64,000 bases of DNA from Ectopseudomonas chengduensis (GCF_900102635.1 NZ_FMZQ01000022.1:1-64000), one strand, 5' to 3'; positions 16,931 to 26,228 are shown, counted from the stretch's first letter. Notes: a model not told the origin generated them from the sequence alone. Made by a program: numbers and translations.

Positions 16931-18139
16931 ATGCAGCGGCTGTATCGCAAACGCATCATCGTCGGCGTGGGGGGCGGTATTGCTGCCTACAAGAGCGCCG
17001 AACTGGTTCGCCGACTCAAGGATCAAGGCGCCGAAGTCCGCGTGGTGATGACCCAGGGCGGACGCGAGTTCATCACCCCGCTGACCCTGCAGGCCCTGTC
17101 CGGCCACCCCGTGCACCTCGACCTGCTCGACCCGGCCGCCGAAGCGGCGATGGGCCATATCGAGCTGGCGCGCTGGGCTGATCTGATCCTCATCGCTCCT
17201 GCCACCGCCGACCTTATCGCGCGCCTCGCGCAGGGTGTGGCCAACGACCTGCTGACCACCCTGGTACTGGCTACCGATGCGCCGATTGCTCTGGCTCCGG
17301 CGATGAACCAGGCCATGTGGCGCGACGCCGCCACCCAGGCCAACCTCGAACTGCTGCAAAGTCGCGGCATGCGCCTGTTCGGCCCGGCATCCGGCAGCCA
17401 GGCCTGTGGCGATGTCGGCCTCGGTCGCATGCTCGAAGCCAATGATCTGGCCCAGCTGGCCGCCGACTGCTTCCAGCGCCAGGCGCTCGATGGCCTGCAT
17501 ATCCTGATCACCGCCGGCCCGACTCAGGAAAACATCGACCCGGTGCGTTACATCACCAACCACAGCTCCGGCAAGATGGGCTTCGCCCTGGCCGAGGCCG
17601 CCGCCGAAGCCGGCGCGCGCGTGACCCTGGTCAGCGGTCCGGTGCACCTGCCGACGCCGGACCGGGTCAGCCGCATCGACGTGGTCAGCGCCCGCGACAT
17701 GCTTGCCGCTTGCGAAGCGGCGATGCCCTGCGACGTGCTGATCGCCGCCGCCGCGGTGGCCGACTACCGCCCGGAAGTGGTAGCCCAGCACAAATTGAAG
17801 AAAGACCCCAGCAGTGGCGAAGGGATGCTCCTGCAAATGGTGCGCAACCCGGATATCCTCGCCACCATCGCCGGCCGCGAGGATCGCCCGTTCAGCGTGG
17901 GTTTCGCCGCCGAGACCGAGAACCTGCTCGAATATGCCTCGCGCAAGCTGCGCGACAAGAATCTCGACCTGATCGTCGCCAATGACGTGGCCAACCCCAG
18001 CATCGGCTTCAATAGTGAAGAGAACGCCATCACCGTGATCGACCGTGGGCTGCAGCAAACCAGTTTCGCCCAGACCAGCAAGGGCAAGATCGCCCGCCAG
18101 TTGATCACCCTTATCGCCGAACGACTGAACAAGAACTGA
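16931..18139 (+). CDS. coaBC: Bifunctional phosphopantothenoylcysteine decarboxylase / phosphopantothenate-cysteine ligase
   Basis: 402-residue bifunctional enzyme carrying out two steps of coenzyme A synthesis. The N-terminal flavodoxin-like CoaC domain (1-190) has the active-site His76 (GHIELARWAD), the PAMNQAMW substrate motif and the Cys in SQACGDVGLGRM. The C-terminal CoaB domain (191-402) has TAGPTQENIDPVRYITNHSSGKMG (nucleotide binding) and the Lys in KLKKDPSSG. The frame is open upstream to 16559 but across the radC antisense region; the ATG at 16931 gives the usual N-terminus. dut follows three bases after the stop, so they are co-transcribed. Confidence 0.97.
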   Translation: MQRLYRKRIIVGVGGGIAAYKSAELVRRLKDQGAEVRVVMTQGGREFITPLTLQALSGHPVHLDLLDPAAEAAMGHIELARWADLILIAPATADLIARLAQGVANDLLTTLVLATDAPIALAPAMNQAMWRDAATQANLELLQSRGMRLFGPASGSQACGDVGLGRMLEANDLAQLAADCFQRQALDGLHILITAGPTQENIDPVRYITNHSSGKMGFALAEAAAEAGARVTLVSGPVHLPTPDRVSRIDVVSARDMLAACEAAMPCDVLIAAAAVADYRPEVVAQHKLKKDPSSGEGMLLQMVRNPDILATIAGREDRPFSVGFAAETENLLEYASRKLRDKNLDLIVANDVANPSIGFNSEENAITVIDRGLQQTSFAQTSKGKIARQLITLIAERLNKN

Positions 18140-18141
18140 CC

Positions 18142-18597
18142 ATGCACGCTCTGCAAGCCAAGATCCTCGATCCCCGCCTCGGCCAGGAATTCCCGCTGCC
18201 GCAATACGCCACACCCGGTTCCGCCGGCCTCGACCTGCGCGCCATGCTCAAGGAGCAGATCGTCCTCGAGCCAGGCCAGACCGTGCTGATCCCCACCGGC
18301 CTGTCGATCTACATTGGCGACCCTGGCCTGGCCGCGATGATCCTGCCGCGCTCGGGCCTGGGCCACAAACACGGCATCGTGCTCGGCAACCTGGTCGGCC
18401 TTATCGACTCGGACTACCAGGGCGAACTGATGGTGTCGTGCTGGAACCGTGGCCAGACGCCTTTCACCATCGCCATCGGCGAGCGCATCGCGCAGTTGGT
18501 GCTGGTACCGGTGGTGCAGGCTCACTTCGAGCTGGTCGAGCAGTTCGACGAGACCCAGCGTGGCGCCGGCGGCTTCGGCCACTCCGGTAGCCACTGA
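18142..18597 (+). CDS. dut: Deoxyuridine 5'-triphosphate nucleotidohydrolase
   Basis: 151-residue trimeric dUTPase. It hydrolyses dUTP to dUMP and PPi, keeping uracil out of DNA and supplying dTMP synthesis. All five motifs are present, including AGLDLRAM, PRSGLGHKHG, GLIDSDYQGEL and the C-terminal glycine-rich RGAGGFGHSG lid. Placed between coaBC and algC as in other pseudomonads, with a 2-base gap from coaBC. Confidence 0.97.
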   Translation: MHALQAKILDPRLGQEFPLPQYATPGSAGLDLRAMLKEQIVLEPGQTVLIPTGLSIYIGDPGLAAMILPRSGLGHKHGIVLGNLVGLIDSDYQGELMVSCWNRGQTPFTIAIGERIAQLVLVPVVQAHFELVEQFDETQRGAGGFGHSGSH

Positions 18598-18635
18598 CTC
18601 ATACCCCACAGGACGACCCGCCGAGGAGCACCCAC

Positions 18636-21227
18636 GTGAAACTCTTCAAGCGTACTGCCAAGGAAGCCAACACGGCTGCCAGCCTGGTGCCGAGCAAGCC
18701 CGAAGGCAAGACGGCGAACACCTTTCTGGGCGCACTGTTACCCGGTCTGCTGGCCGCCGTGATAGGCGGCGCCGCAGGCGCCGCGCTGCTGTGGTTTGCC
18801 GACAACAGCAGCAGCCAGGCACGCCAGGCAGAGCTGGTGCAGGTCATTGGCAGCAACCAGGCTGCCGCCGTGCAGCAGGCACTCAAGCAATTGCAGGCCG
18901 ACAGCCTCGCCACCGCTCGCAACCCAGAGCTGTTGCAAGCCCTGCAAAGCGGCGACAACCTGCGGGTCAGCGAAGTCGAGCGGCGCCTGGGCTACTGGGA
19001 TGGCGTGATCGATGCCCATCTCAATCGCCGCGGCGAAGCGGTACAGAACACCTCCCGAGCCGCGCCGATGAACTTCGCCGGCCTGGACATGCTGCGCCGT
19101 ACCGAAAGCGGTCAGCAACCCGCTACCGAAGCCTATCGCGTGGGTGAGCGCTGGCTGGCCTACAGCGCCGTGGCCCTGCGCCTGAGTGAGAATCAGCCGG
19201 CCCAGGGTACGCTGCTGCTGGCCTTCGACCTGCAGCGACTGCTCGCAGCTGTGCCGGCGCTACCACCCGAGTATGGCCAGGTGCAGCTGGTGCAGCAGTT
19301 CGCCAACACACCGGCGCAGGTGCTGCTACAGCGCGGCCAGGCAGGCGACGCAGCCGCTGCGCAGACCTTCGCCACCGGCAATCCGTACTGGAAGATCAGC
19401 TTCACCCCCGGCCCCGGCCTGGCTCAAGGCAGCATTTCCCCAGCGATGCTCGGCCTCGCGTTCCTGCTTGCACTGGGCGGCGCCCTGATCGGCATGGTCC
19501 TGGTGCAGGGCGCGCTGCAGCGGCGCGTCAATCTCGACGCCCAGCAACTCGGGCAAATGCTCAAAGAACTCTCCGCCGGTAAGAACGTCAAAGCCTTCAG
19601 CCTCAGCATGCCGGTGCTCGATGCGCTGGCCCAAAGCCTGGCACGATTGCCGCGCCGCAGTAGCGCTGAAGGCAGCAGCACCCCCGTTAAAGGAACAGCC
19701 GCGGCACCCGCCGCTCAGCCGGCAGCCAAGCCAGCCGAGCTGGTCGACCCGCTGTTTCAGGACACCGATATCCTCGATATCGACATTCTCGATGAAGACC
19801 AGGATCTCCTGGGACTGGAGCAGAGCCCCGCAATGAGCACTAGCCAAAGCGCCCCTACACTTCCCGCCGACATTTTCCGCGCCTACGACATCCGTGGCGT
19901 GGTGGGCGACACCCTGACCGCCGAATATGCCTACTGGATTGGCCGCGCCATCGGCTCGCAGAGCCTGGCCCAGGGCGAGCCCAAGGTCATCGTCGGCCGC
20001 GACGGCCGCCTCTCCGGCCCGGAACTGCTGCAGCAACTGGTACAAGGCCTGCTCGACTGCGGCTGCGAAGTGACCGATATCGGCATGGTGCCGACCCCGG
20101 TGGTGTACTTTGCCGCCAACGTGCTGGAAGGCCGCTCGGCCGTGATGCTCACCGGCAGCCACAATCCGCCGGACTACAACGGCTTCAAGATCATCATCGC
20201 CGGCGATACCCTGGCCAACGAACAGATCCTCGCGCTGAAGACACGCCTGGACAACAACGACCTGGCCACAGGCGTCGGCAGCGTGCAGCAGGTCGACGTG
20301 CTGCAGCGCTACTTCAAGACCATTCGTGACGACATCGCCCTGGCCAAGCCACTGCGCGTGGTGGTCGACTGCGGCAATGGCGCCGCTGGCGTGATCGCCC
20401 CACAACTGATCGAAGCCCTGGGCTGCAGCGTGATTCCGCTGTTCTGCGAAGTGGACGGCACCTTCCCCAATCACCACCCGGATCCGGGCAAACCGGAGAA
20501 CCTGGTCGACCTGATCGCCCGCGTCAAAGCGGAAAACGCCGACCTGGGCCTGGCCTTCGACGGCGACGGTGACCGCGTCGGCGTGGTGACCAACACCGGT
20601 AACATCGTCTACCCCGACCGCCTGCTGATGCTGTTCGCCAAGGACGTGGTCTCGCGTAACCCCGGCGCCGACATCATCTTCGACGTCAAATGCACCCGTC
20701 GCCTGACCCCGCTGATCAGCGGCTACGGCGGGCGCCCGGTGATGTGGAAGACCGGCCATTCGCTGATCAAGAAGAAAATGAAGGAAACCGGTGCCCTGCT
20801 GGCCGGCGAGATGAGCGGTCACATCTTCTTCAAGGAGCGCTGGTACGGTTTCGACGACGGCATCTACAGCGCTGCCCGTCTGCTGGAAATCCTCAGCCTG
20901 GAAAAACGCAACGCCGAGCAGGTGTTCAGCGCCTTCCCCAGCGACATTTCCACGCCGGAAATCAACATCAAGGTCACCGAGCAGACCAAGTTCGGCATGA
21001 TCGAACGCCTGCAGCGTGAAGGCCAGTGGGGCGAGGCGAACATCACCAGCATCGACGGTGTACGCGTCGATTATCCCAAGGGCTGGGGCCTGATCCGCGC
21101 GTCCAACACCACACCAGTGCTGGTGCTGCGCTTCGAGGCCGACACCCAGGAAGAGCTGGAGCGTATCCAAGATGTGTTCCGCGCCCAACTGCTCAAGGTC
21201 GCCCCCGACCTGCAACTGCCCTTTTGA
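18636..21227 (+). CDS. algC: Phosphomannomutase/phosphoglucomutase AlgC with N-terminal membrane domain
   Basis: 863 residues from a GTG with GAGGAG upstream. The C-terminal 464 residues (from about 400) are AlgC, which interconverts mannose 1-/6-phosphate and glucose 1-/6-phosphate for alginate, LPS and rhamnolipid precursors. It has the phosphoserine loop TGSHNPPDYNG (Ser508 here), metal loop DGDGDRVG, sugar loop GEMSGH and phosphate loop RASNTTP. The N-terminal ~400 residues carry two membrane helices (about 30-52 and 268-290) around a periplasmic domain, then an Ala/Pro-rich linker with acidic DTDILDIDILDEDQ. An internal ATG at 19833 could give the short soluble AlgC. The long form also occurs in P. 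aeruginosa. Confidence 0.93.
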   Translation: MKLFKRTAKEANTAASLVPSKPEGKTANTFLGALLPGLLAAVIGGAAGAALLWFADNSSSQARQAELVQVIGSNQAAAVQQALKQLQADSLATARNPELLQALQSGDNLRVSEVERRLGYWDGVIDAHLNRRGEAVQNTSRAAPMNFAGLDMLRRTESGQQPATEAYRVGERWLAYSAVALRLSENQPAQGTLLLAFDLQRLLAAVPALPPEYGQVQLVQQFANTPAQVLLQRGQAGDAAAAQTFATGNPYWKISFTPGPGLAQGSISPAMLGLAFLLALGGALIGMVLVQGALQRRVNLDAQQLGQMLKELSAGKNVKAFSLSMPVLDALAQSLARLPRRSSAEGSSTPVKGTAAAPAAQPAAKPAELVDPLFQDTDILDIDILDEDQDLLGLEQSPAMSTSQSAPTLPADIFRAYDIRGVVGDTLTAEYAYWIGRAIGSQSLAQGEPKVIVGRDGRLSGPELLQQLVQGLLDCGCEVTDIGMVPTPVVYFAANVLEGRSAVMLTGSHNPPDYNGFKIIIAGDTLANEQILALKTRLDNNDLATGVGSVQQVDVLQRYFKTIRDDIALAKPLRVVVDCGNGAAGVIAPQLIEALGCSVIPLFCEVDGTFPNHHPDPGKPENLVDLIARVKAENADLGLAFDGDGDRVGVVTNTGNIVYPDRLLMLFAKDVVSRNPGADIIFDVKCTRRLTPLISGYGGRPVMWKTGHSLIKKKMKETGALLAGEMSGHIFFKERWYGFDDGIYSAARLLEILSLEKRNAEQVFSAFPSDISTPEINIKVTEQTKFGMIERLQREGQWGEANITSIDGVRVDYPKGWGLIRASNTTPVLVLRFEADTQEELERIQDVFRAQLLKVAPDLQLPF

Positions 21228-21251
21228 CCGATTTGTTCCAGGAGCCCCTGC

Positions 21252-22157
21252 ATGACCCTCGAGCGTGACGCCGCTGCCCAGGTTGCCAAGGTACTGTCCG
21301 AAGCCCTGCCCTACATTCGCCGCTTCGTCGGCAAGACCCTGGTGATCAAGTACGGCGGCAACGCCATGGAAAGCGAGGAGCTCAAGCAGGGCTTCGCCCG
21401 CGACATCGTGCTGATGAAGGCGGTCGGCATCAACCCGGTGGTGGTGCACGGCGGCGGCCCGCAGATCGGTGATCTACTCAAGCGCCTGTCCATCGAGAGC
21501 CACTTCATCGACGGCATGCGGGTCACTGACACCGCCACCATGGACGTGGTGGAAATGGTGCTCGGCGGCCAGGTCAACAAGAGCATCGTCAACCTGATCA
21601 ACCAGCATGGCGGCAGCGCTATCGGCCTGACCGGTAAGGATGCCGGCCTGATCCGCGCCAAGAAGCTCACGGTCAGCCGCCAGACGCCAGAGATGACCCA
21701 GCCGGAAATCATCGACATCGGCCATGTCGGCGAGGTCACCGGGGTCAACACTGACCTGCTGAACATGCTGGTCAAGGGCGACTTCATCCCGGTCATCGCG
21801 CCCATCGGCGTAGGCCCGGGCGGTGAGTCCTACAACATCAACGCCGACCTGGTCGCTGGCAAGGTGGCTGAGGCGCTGAAGGCCGAGAAACTGATGCTGC
21901 TGACCAACATCGCCGGCCTGATGAACAAGCAGGGTGAGGTGCTCACCGGCCTCACCACCGAGCAGGTCAACGATCTTATTGCCGACGGCACCATCTACGG
22001 CGGCATGCTGCCGAAGATCAAATGCGCCCTGGAAGCGGTGCAGGGTGGCGTGACCAGTTCGCACATCATCGATGGCCGTGTACCCAATGCAGTGCTGCTG
22101 GAGATCTTCACCGATATCGGCAACGGCACCATGATCAGCAACCGCAAGCGTCCTTAG
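21252..22157 (+). CDS. argB: Acetylglutamate kinase
   Basis: 301-residue enzyme that phosphorylates N-acetylglutamate, the second step of arginine synthesis. The amino acid kinase fold is clear: KYGGNAM near 33-39 (ATP), VVHGGGPQIG (substrate glycine loop) and the C-terminal GGMLPKIKCALEAVQGG. The long N-terminal helix (ALPYIRRFVGKTLVIK) is typical of hexameric, arginine-inhibited enzymes. Lies 24 bases after algC and may share its transcript. Confidence 0.97.
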   Translation: MTLERDAAAQVAKVLSEALPYIRRFVGKTLVIKYGGNAMESEELKQGFARDIVLMKAVGINPVVVHGGGPQIGDLLKRLSIESHFIDGMRVTDTATMDVVEMVLGGQVNKSIVNLINQHGGSAIGLTGKDAGLIRAKKLTVSRQTPEMTQPEIIDIGHVGEVTGVNTDLLNMLVKGDFIPVIAPIGVGPGGESYNINADLVAGKVAEALKAEKLMLLTNIAGLMNKQGEVLTGLTTEQVNDLIADGTIYGGMLPKIKCALEAVQGGVTSSHIIDGRVPNAVLLEIFTDIGNGTMISNRKRP

Positions 22158-22466
22158 ACAGCGGCCGCTACGCGGCCTTCTGATGACCCTCTCCCCCTGG
22201 GGCGAAGAGGCGCGCTTTTGGAAGCACTGCTTCCTGCGCCGATGAGCGCCTGATCGCTGGCGATCAGGCCGGGGCGCGGAGCGGGGTGCCCGCAGGGCGG
22301 GAGAGGGTATTGCAAGCGCACCGTCAAACCGGTGCGCACGGCGCACCCTACGAGATGACGCCGACCATCGCGCAGCCTTATCGCAAGCCATCCGCACACC
22401 GACTCAAACTTGCCGCAACCCTCCTCAACATGCACGCTCACCAGGCACCCCTGATAAGGAACGCCC
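22158..22466. other. Gene-free stretch downstream of argB, filled with dispersed repeats
   Basis: A short GGCCGC-TAC-GCGGCC stem followed by TTCT (22163-22181) lies 5 bases after argB and may be a weak terminator. Two dispersed repeats follow (22188-22307 and about 22328-22350). The remainder must contain the thioesterase promoter. No gene was seen. Confidence 0.6.
22188..22307. repeat. Dispersed element bounded by CCCTCTCCC / GGGAGAGGG
   Basis: The 9-base ends (22188-22196 and 22299-22307) are perfect inverted repeats. Inside, GCCTGATCGC (22248-22257) pairs with GCGATCAGGC (22260-22269). Elements with CCCTCTCCC ends are common between genes in Pseudomonas. Confidence 0.7.
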
Positions 22467-22913
22467 ATGAGCAGCCTGCCCGAACTCAGCCAGTTCAGTT
22501 TCTTCCACGCCTTGCGCGTGCGCTGGGCCGAAGTCGATCCGCAAAGCATCGTCTTCAACGGCCACTACCTGACCTACGCCGACGTTGCCATCACCGAATA
22601 CTTTCGCGCGCTGGGCGTCGCCTATCCGGGTGACCTGGCACAGGACGGCGGCGATTTCTTCGCCATCCGCACCTTGCTCGAATACCGCGCCCCGGCGCGC
22701 TTCGACGATCAACTGCAGATTGGCGTGCGCAGCGCGCGCCTGGGCCGATCCAGCCTGACCTTTGCGCTCGGCATCTGGCGCGACGGCGAGCTACTGACCA
22801 GCGGCGAAATCGTCTATGTTCACGCCGACGGTGCAACACGCAGCAGCGCCCCACTGCCGCAGTGGCTCAGGGAAAAGATCGAGAGTTTCGAGAAGACTCA
22901 GCCGCAAGGCTGA
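22467..22913 (+). CDS. Acyl-CoA thioesterase, 4HBT (YbgC-like) hotdog fold
   Basis: 148-residue hotdog-fold thioesterase. The 4HBT signature is at the N-terminus: VRWAEVDPQSIVFNGHYLTYADVAITEYFRALG, where the usual catalytic Asp of D-x-x-G-x-V/I-F-N-x-x-Y is kept (Asp25). It hydrolyses acyl-CoA or similar thioesters in the cytoplasm; chain length is unknown. Convergent with the DUF4124 gene, with only 11 bases between. Confidence 0.85.
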   Translation: MSSLPELSQFSFFHALRVRWAEVDPQSIVFNGHYLTYADVAITEYFRALGVAYPGDLAQDGGDFFAIRTLLEYRAPARFDDQLQIGVRSARLGRSSLTFALGIWRDGELLTSGEIVYVHADGATRSSAPLPQWLREKIESFEKTQPQG

Positions 22914-22924
22914 ATGACTGAGCC

Positions 22925-23527
22925 CTAAGGCTTTTTCTGCGGCTCGCCGAACAGCTCGGCCAGCCGTGCGCGATCAGCGGCAAAACCGGCCTCGGCCTGA
23001 GTACGGGCTTCCTTGTAACGCGCGATATCACGCTGCAGGCGCTGCTGCTCTTCCTTGAGGTTGTTGATCTGCGCCAGCAAATGTTCCGGCACCTGGCGCC
23101 CGGCACGCTCATGGTCGGCGGCCTGGCTCTGCAGGTTGGCCTGCTGAGTACGCACCGACTGCAGATTGCCACGCGCGACGCTGGTGACGCTGTCGAGCTC
23201 GGCCAGCTTGCGCTCACGGGCACGGTCGACATCGTCGAGATTGGTGTACAGACGCAGCAACTGGGCATCGCTGCTGGCACGCGCCTTGTCCGCCTGCATA
23301 CGGGCGAACTCTTCGGGCGTAGGGGCTGGCGGGATCACCCGCAGCACGCGCCCCTGATCATTGAGCACCTCGTACCCCTTGCCGATGAACTCGGGCGGCA
23401 CACCCTGGCGGCTGAGCACTGTCACGCCCTTGTCGTCGACATAACGATAGAGCTCGGCAGCCACTCCCGACAACGGCAGCAGCAGGCTACAAAGCAGCGT
23501 ACAGCGGGTCAGGAGCGGTGCAGGCAT
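22925..23527 (-). CDS. DUF4124 domain-containing envelope protein
   Basis: 200 residues. A signal peptide (about 1-23, ending GVAA) is followed by a short DUF4124 domain (ELYRYVDDKGVTVLSRQGVPPEFIGKGYEVLN), then a long helical coiled-coil part (about 75-190) rich in Glu, Arg and Gln. Probably periplasmic or surface-attached; function unknown. Lies just downstream of pyrE on the same strand with a 20-base gap, so may be co-transcribed with it. Confidence 0.8.
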   Translation of the reverse strand: MPAPLLTRCTLLCSLLLPLSGVAAELYRYVDDKGVTVLSRQGVPPEFIGKGYEVLNDQGRVLRVIPPAPTPEEFARMQADKARASSDAQLLRLYTNLDDVDRARERKLAELDSVTSVARGNLQSVRTQQANLQSQAADHERAGRQVPEHLLAQINNLKEEQQRLQRDIARYKEARTQAEAGFAADRARLAELFGEPQKKP

Positions 23528-23547
23528 AGGACGACCTTGTGCTAGGG

Positions 23548-24189
23548 CTAGATTCCGTACTCGGCGCGATAGGCCTCGACAGCCGGCAGATATTGCTTCA
23601 GTTCAGCATCCCCTGCCAGATATTCCAGTACCTGTTCGAGTGACACGATGCTCACTACGGGCATGCCGAAGTCGCGCTCGACTTCCTGAATGGCGGAAAG
23701 CTCGCCCTGGCCACGCTCCTGACGGTTCAGCGCGATCAGGGTGCCGGCAGCCTGAGCGCCCTGCCCCTGGATGATCTGCATGACCTCACGGATTGCGGTG
23801 CCGGCAGTGATCACGTCATCGACGATCAGCACACGGCCCTTGAGCGGCGCGCCAACCAGGGTGCCGCCCTCGCCATGGTCCTTGGCTTCCTTGCGGTTGA
23901 AGCACCAGGGCAGATCGCGCTGATGATGCTCGGCCAGCGCCACGGCGGTGGTCGCAGCCAGCGGAATGCCCTTGTAGGCCGGGCCGAACAGCACGTCGAA
24001 GTCGATCCCGCTATCGACGATCGCAGCCGCGTAAAAACGCCCCAGCTGAGCCAGCGCCAGACCGCTGTCGAACAGGCCGGCATTGAAGAAATAAGGGCTG
24101 GTACGCCCGGACTTGAGGGTGAACTGACCGAAACGCAGAACACCGCGTTCGATGGCAAAGCGAATGAAATCGCGCTGGTACGCTTGCAT
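23548..24189 (-). CDS. pyrE: Orotate phosphoribosyltransferase
   Basis: 213-residue enzyme joining orotate to PRPP to give OMP in pyrimidine synthesis. The PRPP-binding signature VLIVDDVITAGTAIRE is present (about 120-135), as are the catalytic loop region NRKEAKDHGEGG and the N-terminal RFGQFTLKSGRTSPYFFNAG. Divergent from crc across an 80-base promoter region, the standard pseudomonad arrangement. Confidence 0.97.
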   Translation of the reverse strand: MQAYQRDFIRFAIERGVLRFGQFTLKSGRTSPYFFNAGLFDSGLALAQLGRFYAAAIVDSGIDFDVLFGPAYKGIPLAATTAVALAEHHQRDLPWCFNRKEAKDHGEGGTLVGAPLKGRVLIVDDVITAGTAIREVMQIIQGQGAQAAGTLIALNRQERGQGELSAIQEVERDFGMPVVSIVSLEQVLEYLAGDAELKQYLPAVEAYRAEYGI

Positions 24190-24269
24190 GAAAAGTCCCG
24201 GACGGCACGGATTTAGCTAAATGAGGTGAGCTCGGGTATCATACACGCACGTGTTTTTGGGGGCCATTT

Positions 24270-25049
24270 ATGCGGATCATCAGTGTGAACGTGAATGGTA
24301 TTCAGGCTGCGGCCGAGCGAGGTCTGCTCAGCTGGCTGCAAGCCCAGAATGCCGACGTGATCTGCCTGCAAGACACCCGTGCCTCCGCCTTTGAAATGGA
24401 CGACCAAGCCTTCCAACTGGATGGTTATTTCCTCTATGCATGCGACGGTGAAGTGCCCAGCCAAGGTGGCGTGGCGCTCTACTCGCGATTGCAACCCAAG
24501 GCGGTGATCAGCGGCCTCGGCTTCGAGATGGCCGATCGCTACGGGCGCTACCTGCAGGCCGATTTCGACAAGGTAAGTATCGCCACTCTGCTGCTGCCAA
24601 GCGGGCGGGACGGTGACGAGAGCTTGAATCAGAAATTCAAGTTCATGGACGACTTCACCCATTATCTGGACAAGCAACGCCGCAAGCGTCGCGAGTACAT
24701 CTACTGCGGCTCGCTGCATGTAGCGCACCAGAAGCTGGACGTGAAGAACTGGCGTGACTGCCAGCAATCACCAGGTTTCCTGGCGCCCGAGCGCGCCTGG
24801 ATGGACGAGGTGGTTGGCAATATGGGTTATGTCGATGCCCTGCGCGAAGTCAGCCGCGAAGGTGACCAGTTCAGCTGGTGGCCGGATAACGAGCAAGCGG
24901 AAATGCTCAACCTGGGCTACCGCTTCGACTACCAGCTGCTCACTCCGGGCATGCGCCGTAGTGTGCGCAGCGCACGCCTGCCACGTCAGCCGCGCTTCTC
25001 CCAGCATGCGCCGCTGATCGTCGATTACGACTGGATTCTCAGCATCTGA
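24270..25049 (+). CDS. crc: Catabolite repression control protein Crc
   Basis: 259-residue protein with an exonuclease III/AP-endonuclease fold that lacks nuclease activity. In Pseudomonas it joins Hfq on A-rich (AANAANAA) sites of target mRNAs and blocks translation when preferred carbon sources are present. Starts MRIISVNVNGIQAAAERGLL, the fold's first strand. A -10-like TATCAT lies at 24238-24243 upstream. It is followed by an intrinsic terminator shared with the convergent DUF4870 gene. A possible target site lies in the same window ahead of hupA. Confidence 0.96.
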   Translation: MRIISVNVNGIQAAAERGLLSWLQAQNADVICLQDTRASAFEMDDQAFQLDGYFLYACDGEVPSQGGVALYSRLQPKAVISGLGFEMADRYGRYLQADFDKVSIATLLLPSGRDGDESLNQKFKFMDDFTHYLDKQRRKRREYIYCGSLHVAHQKLDVKNWRDCQQSPGFLAPERAWMDEVVGNMGYVDALREVSREGDQFSWWPDNEQAEMLNLGYRFDYQLLTPGMRRSVRSARLPRQPRFSQHAPLIVDYDWILSI

Positions 25050-25070
25050 TCGACAGGTAACAGGTATGAA

Positions 25071-25093
25071 AAAGCCGGCTGATCGCCGGCTTT
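25071..25093. terminator. Bidirectional intrinsic terminator, crc / DUF4870
   Basis: Perfect stem AAAGCCGGC (25071-25079) / GCCGGCTTT (25085-25093) with a 5-base loop, between two convergent genes. The T run is stronger on the minus strand (five T) than on the plus strand. Confidence 0.85.
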
Positions 25094-25108
25094 CTGTTGC
25101 GCGCAGGT

Positions 25109-25480
25109 TTACTTCACCAAACGCCAACTGAAGGGGTAGCGATAGGGTTGCCCTTCGTTGGCCTTGATACCCGCGATGATGGTCAACACCAGCGCCGCCA
25201 GGCCCAACAGCATCAGCAGCGGGAAGCCGATCACCACCACCATCAGAATGAAACAGACCACTGCGGCCAATGCCACGCTGATCTGGAAGTTCAGCGCTTC
25301 CTTGCCCTGCGCATCGACGAAGGGGTCGAGGTCTTTCTTGATCTGCCAGATGATCAGCGGGCCAAGCAGATTGCCGAAGGGGAACACCAGGCCGAGAAAC
25401 GCGGCGAAGTGGCAGAACATGGCCCACTGACGCGCTTCCTGACTGGGCGTCGGAACCGGGTTTTGCATATCGTCGTTCAT
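25109..25480 (-). CDS. DUF4870 domain-containing small membrane protein
   Basis: 123 residues from the ATG at 25480, which has AAGGAG upstream; the open frame extends further but without a ribosome site. Three hydrophobic segments (about 22-45, 65-90 and 90-105) and the family pattern MFCHFAAFLGLVFPFGNLLGPLIIWQIKKD are visible. Inner-membrane protein of unknown function; a DUF4870 gene is found at this place between crc and rph in other pseudomonads. Confidence 0.87.
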   Translation of the reverse strand: MNDDMQNPVPTPSQEARQWAMFCHFAAFLGLVFPFGNLLGPLIIWQIKKDLDPFVDAQGKEALNFQISVALAAVVCFILMVVVIGFPLLMLLGLAALVLTIIAGIKANEGQPYRYPFSWRLVK

Positions 25481-25508
25481 ACGGGTGCTCCTTGCTCGGC
25501 TAAAGATT

Positions 25509-26228
25509 TCAGTCGACCAGAGCGGCCTTCTGCAGTTCAAAGATCTCGTTCATGCCCTTCTGTGCCAGTGCCAGCATGGCGTTGAATTCGTCAGGCTGGA
25601 ACGGCGCGCCTTCGGCAGTACCCTGCACTTCGATGAAGCCGCCGGCATTGGTCATTACCACGTTGAGGTCGGTCTCGGCGGCGGAGTCTTCCAGGTAGTC
25701 CAGATCCAGCACCGGCTCGCCCTGGTAGATGCCGACCGACACCGCTGCGATCATCTGCTTGAGTGGCTCGCCCTTGAGCGAACCACGCTTTTTCAGCACT
25801 TTCAGGGCATCGATCAGCGCCACCATGGCGCCAGTGATGGAGGCGGTGCGGGTGCCACCGTCAGCCTGGATCACGTCGCAATCGACGTACAGGGTGTTCT
25901 CGCCCAGCTTGGTCATGTCCAATGCTGCGCGCAGCGAACGGCCGATGAGGCGCTGGATTTCCAAAGTACGCCCGCCCTGCTTGCCGCGGCTGGCCTCACG
26001 CTGGTTACGCTCGCCGGTGGCGCGCGGCAGCATGCCGTATTCGGCAGTCAGCCAGCCCTGGCCCTGACCCTTGAGGAAACGCGGCACGCCCGACTCGACG
26101 CTGACGGTGCAGATCACCTTGGTATCGCCGAACTCCACCAGCACCGAGCCCTCGGCGTGCTTGGTGTAGTTGCGGGTGATGCGAATCGAGCGCAACTGAT
26201 CGGCGGCGCGGCCACTGGGACGTTTCAT
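25509..26228 (-). CDS. rph: Ribonuclease PH
   Basis: 239-residue phosphorolytic 3'-5' exoribonuclease that trims tRNA 3' ends. The N-terminus MKRPSGRAADQLRSIRITRNY, the phosphate-binding GERNQREASRGKQGGRTLEIQRLIGRSLRA and the DVIQADGGTRTASITGA motif are all intact, and the full C-terminus is present. Divergent from yicC, as in many proteobacteria. Confidence 0.97.
   Translation of the reverse strand: MKRPSGRAADQLRSIRITRNYTKHAEGSVLVEFGDTKVICTVSVESGVPRFLKGQGQGWLTAEYGMLPRATGERNQREASRGKQGGRTLEIQRLIGRSLRAALDMTKLGENTLYVDCDVIQADGGTRTASITGAMVALIDALKVLKKRGSLKGEPLKQMIAAVSVGIYQGEPVLDLDYLEDSAAETDLNVVMTNAGGFIEVQGTAEGAPFQPDEFNAMLALAQKGMNEIFELQKAALVD

Noticed and set aside
19326..21449. 707-codon minus-strand frame opposite algC and argB
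   Set aside because: Spans two well-supported genes on the plus strand and reads as an antisense frame without motifs.
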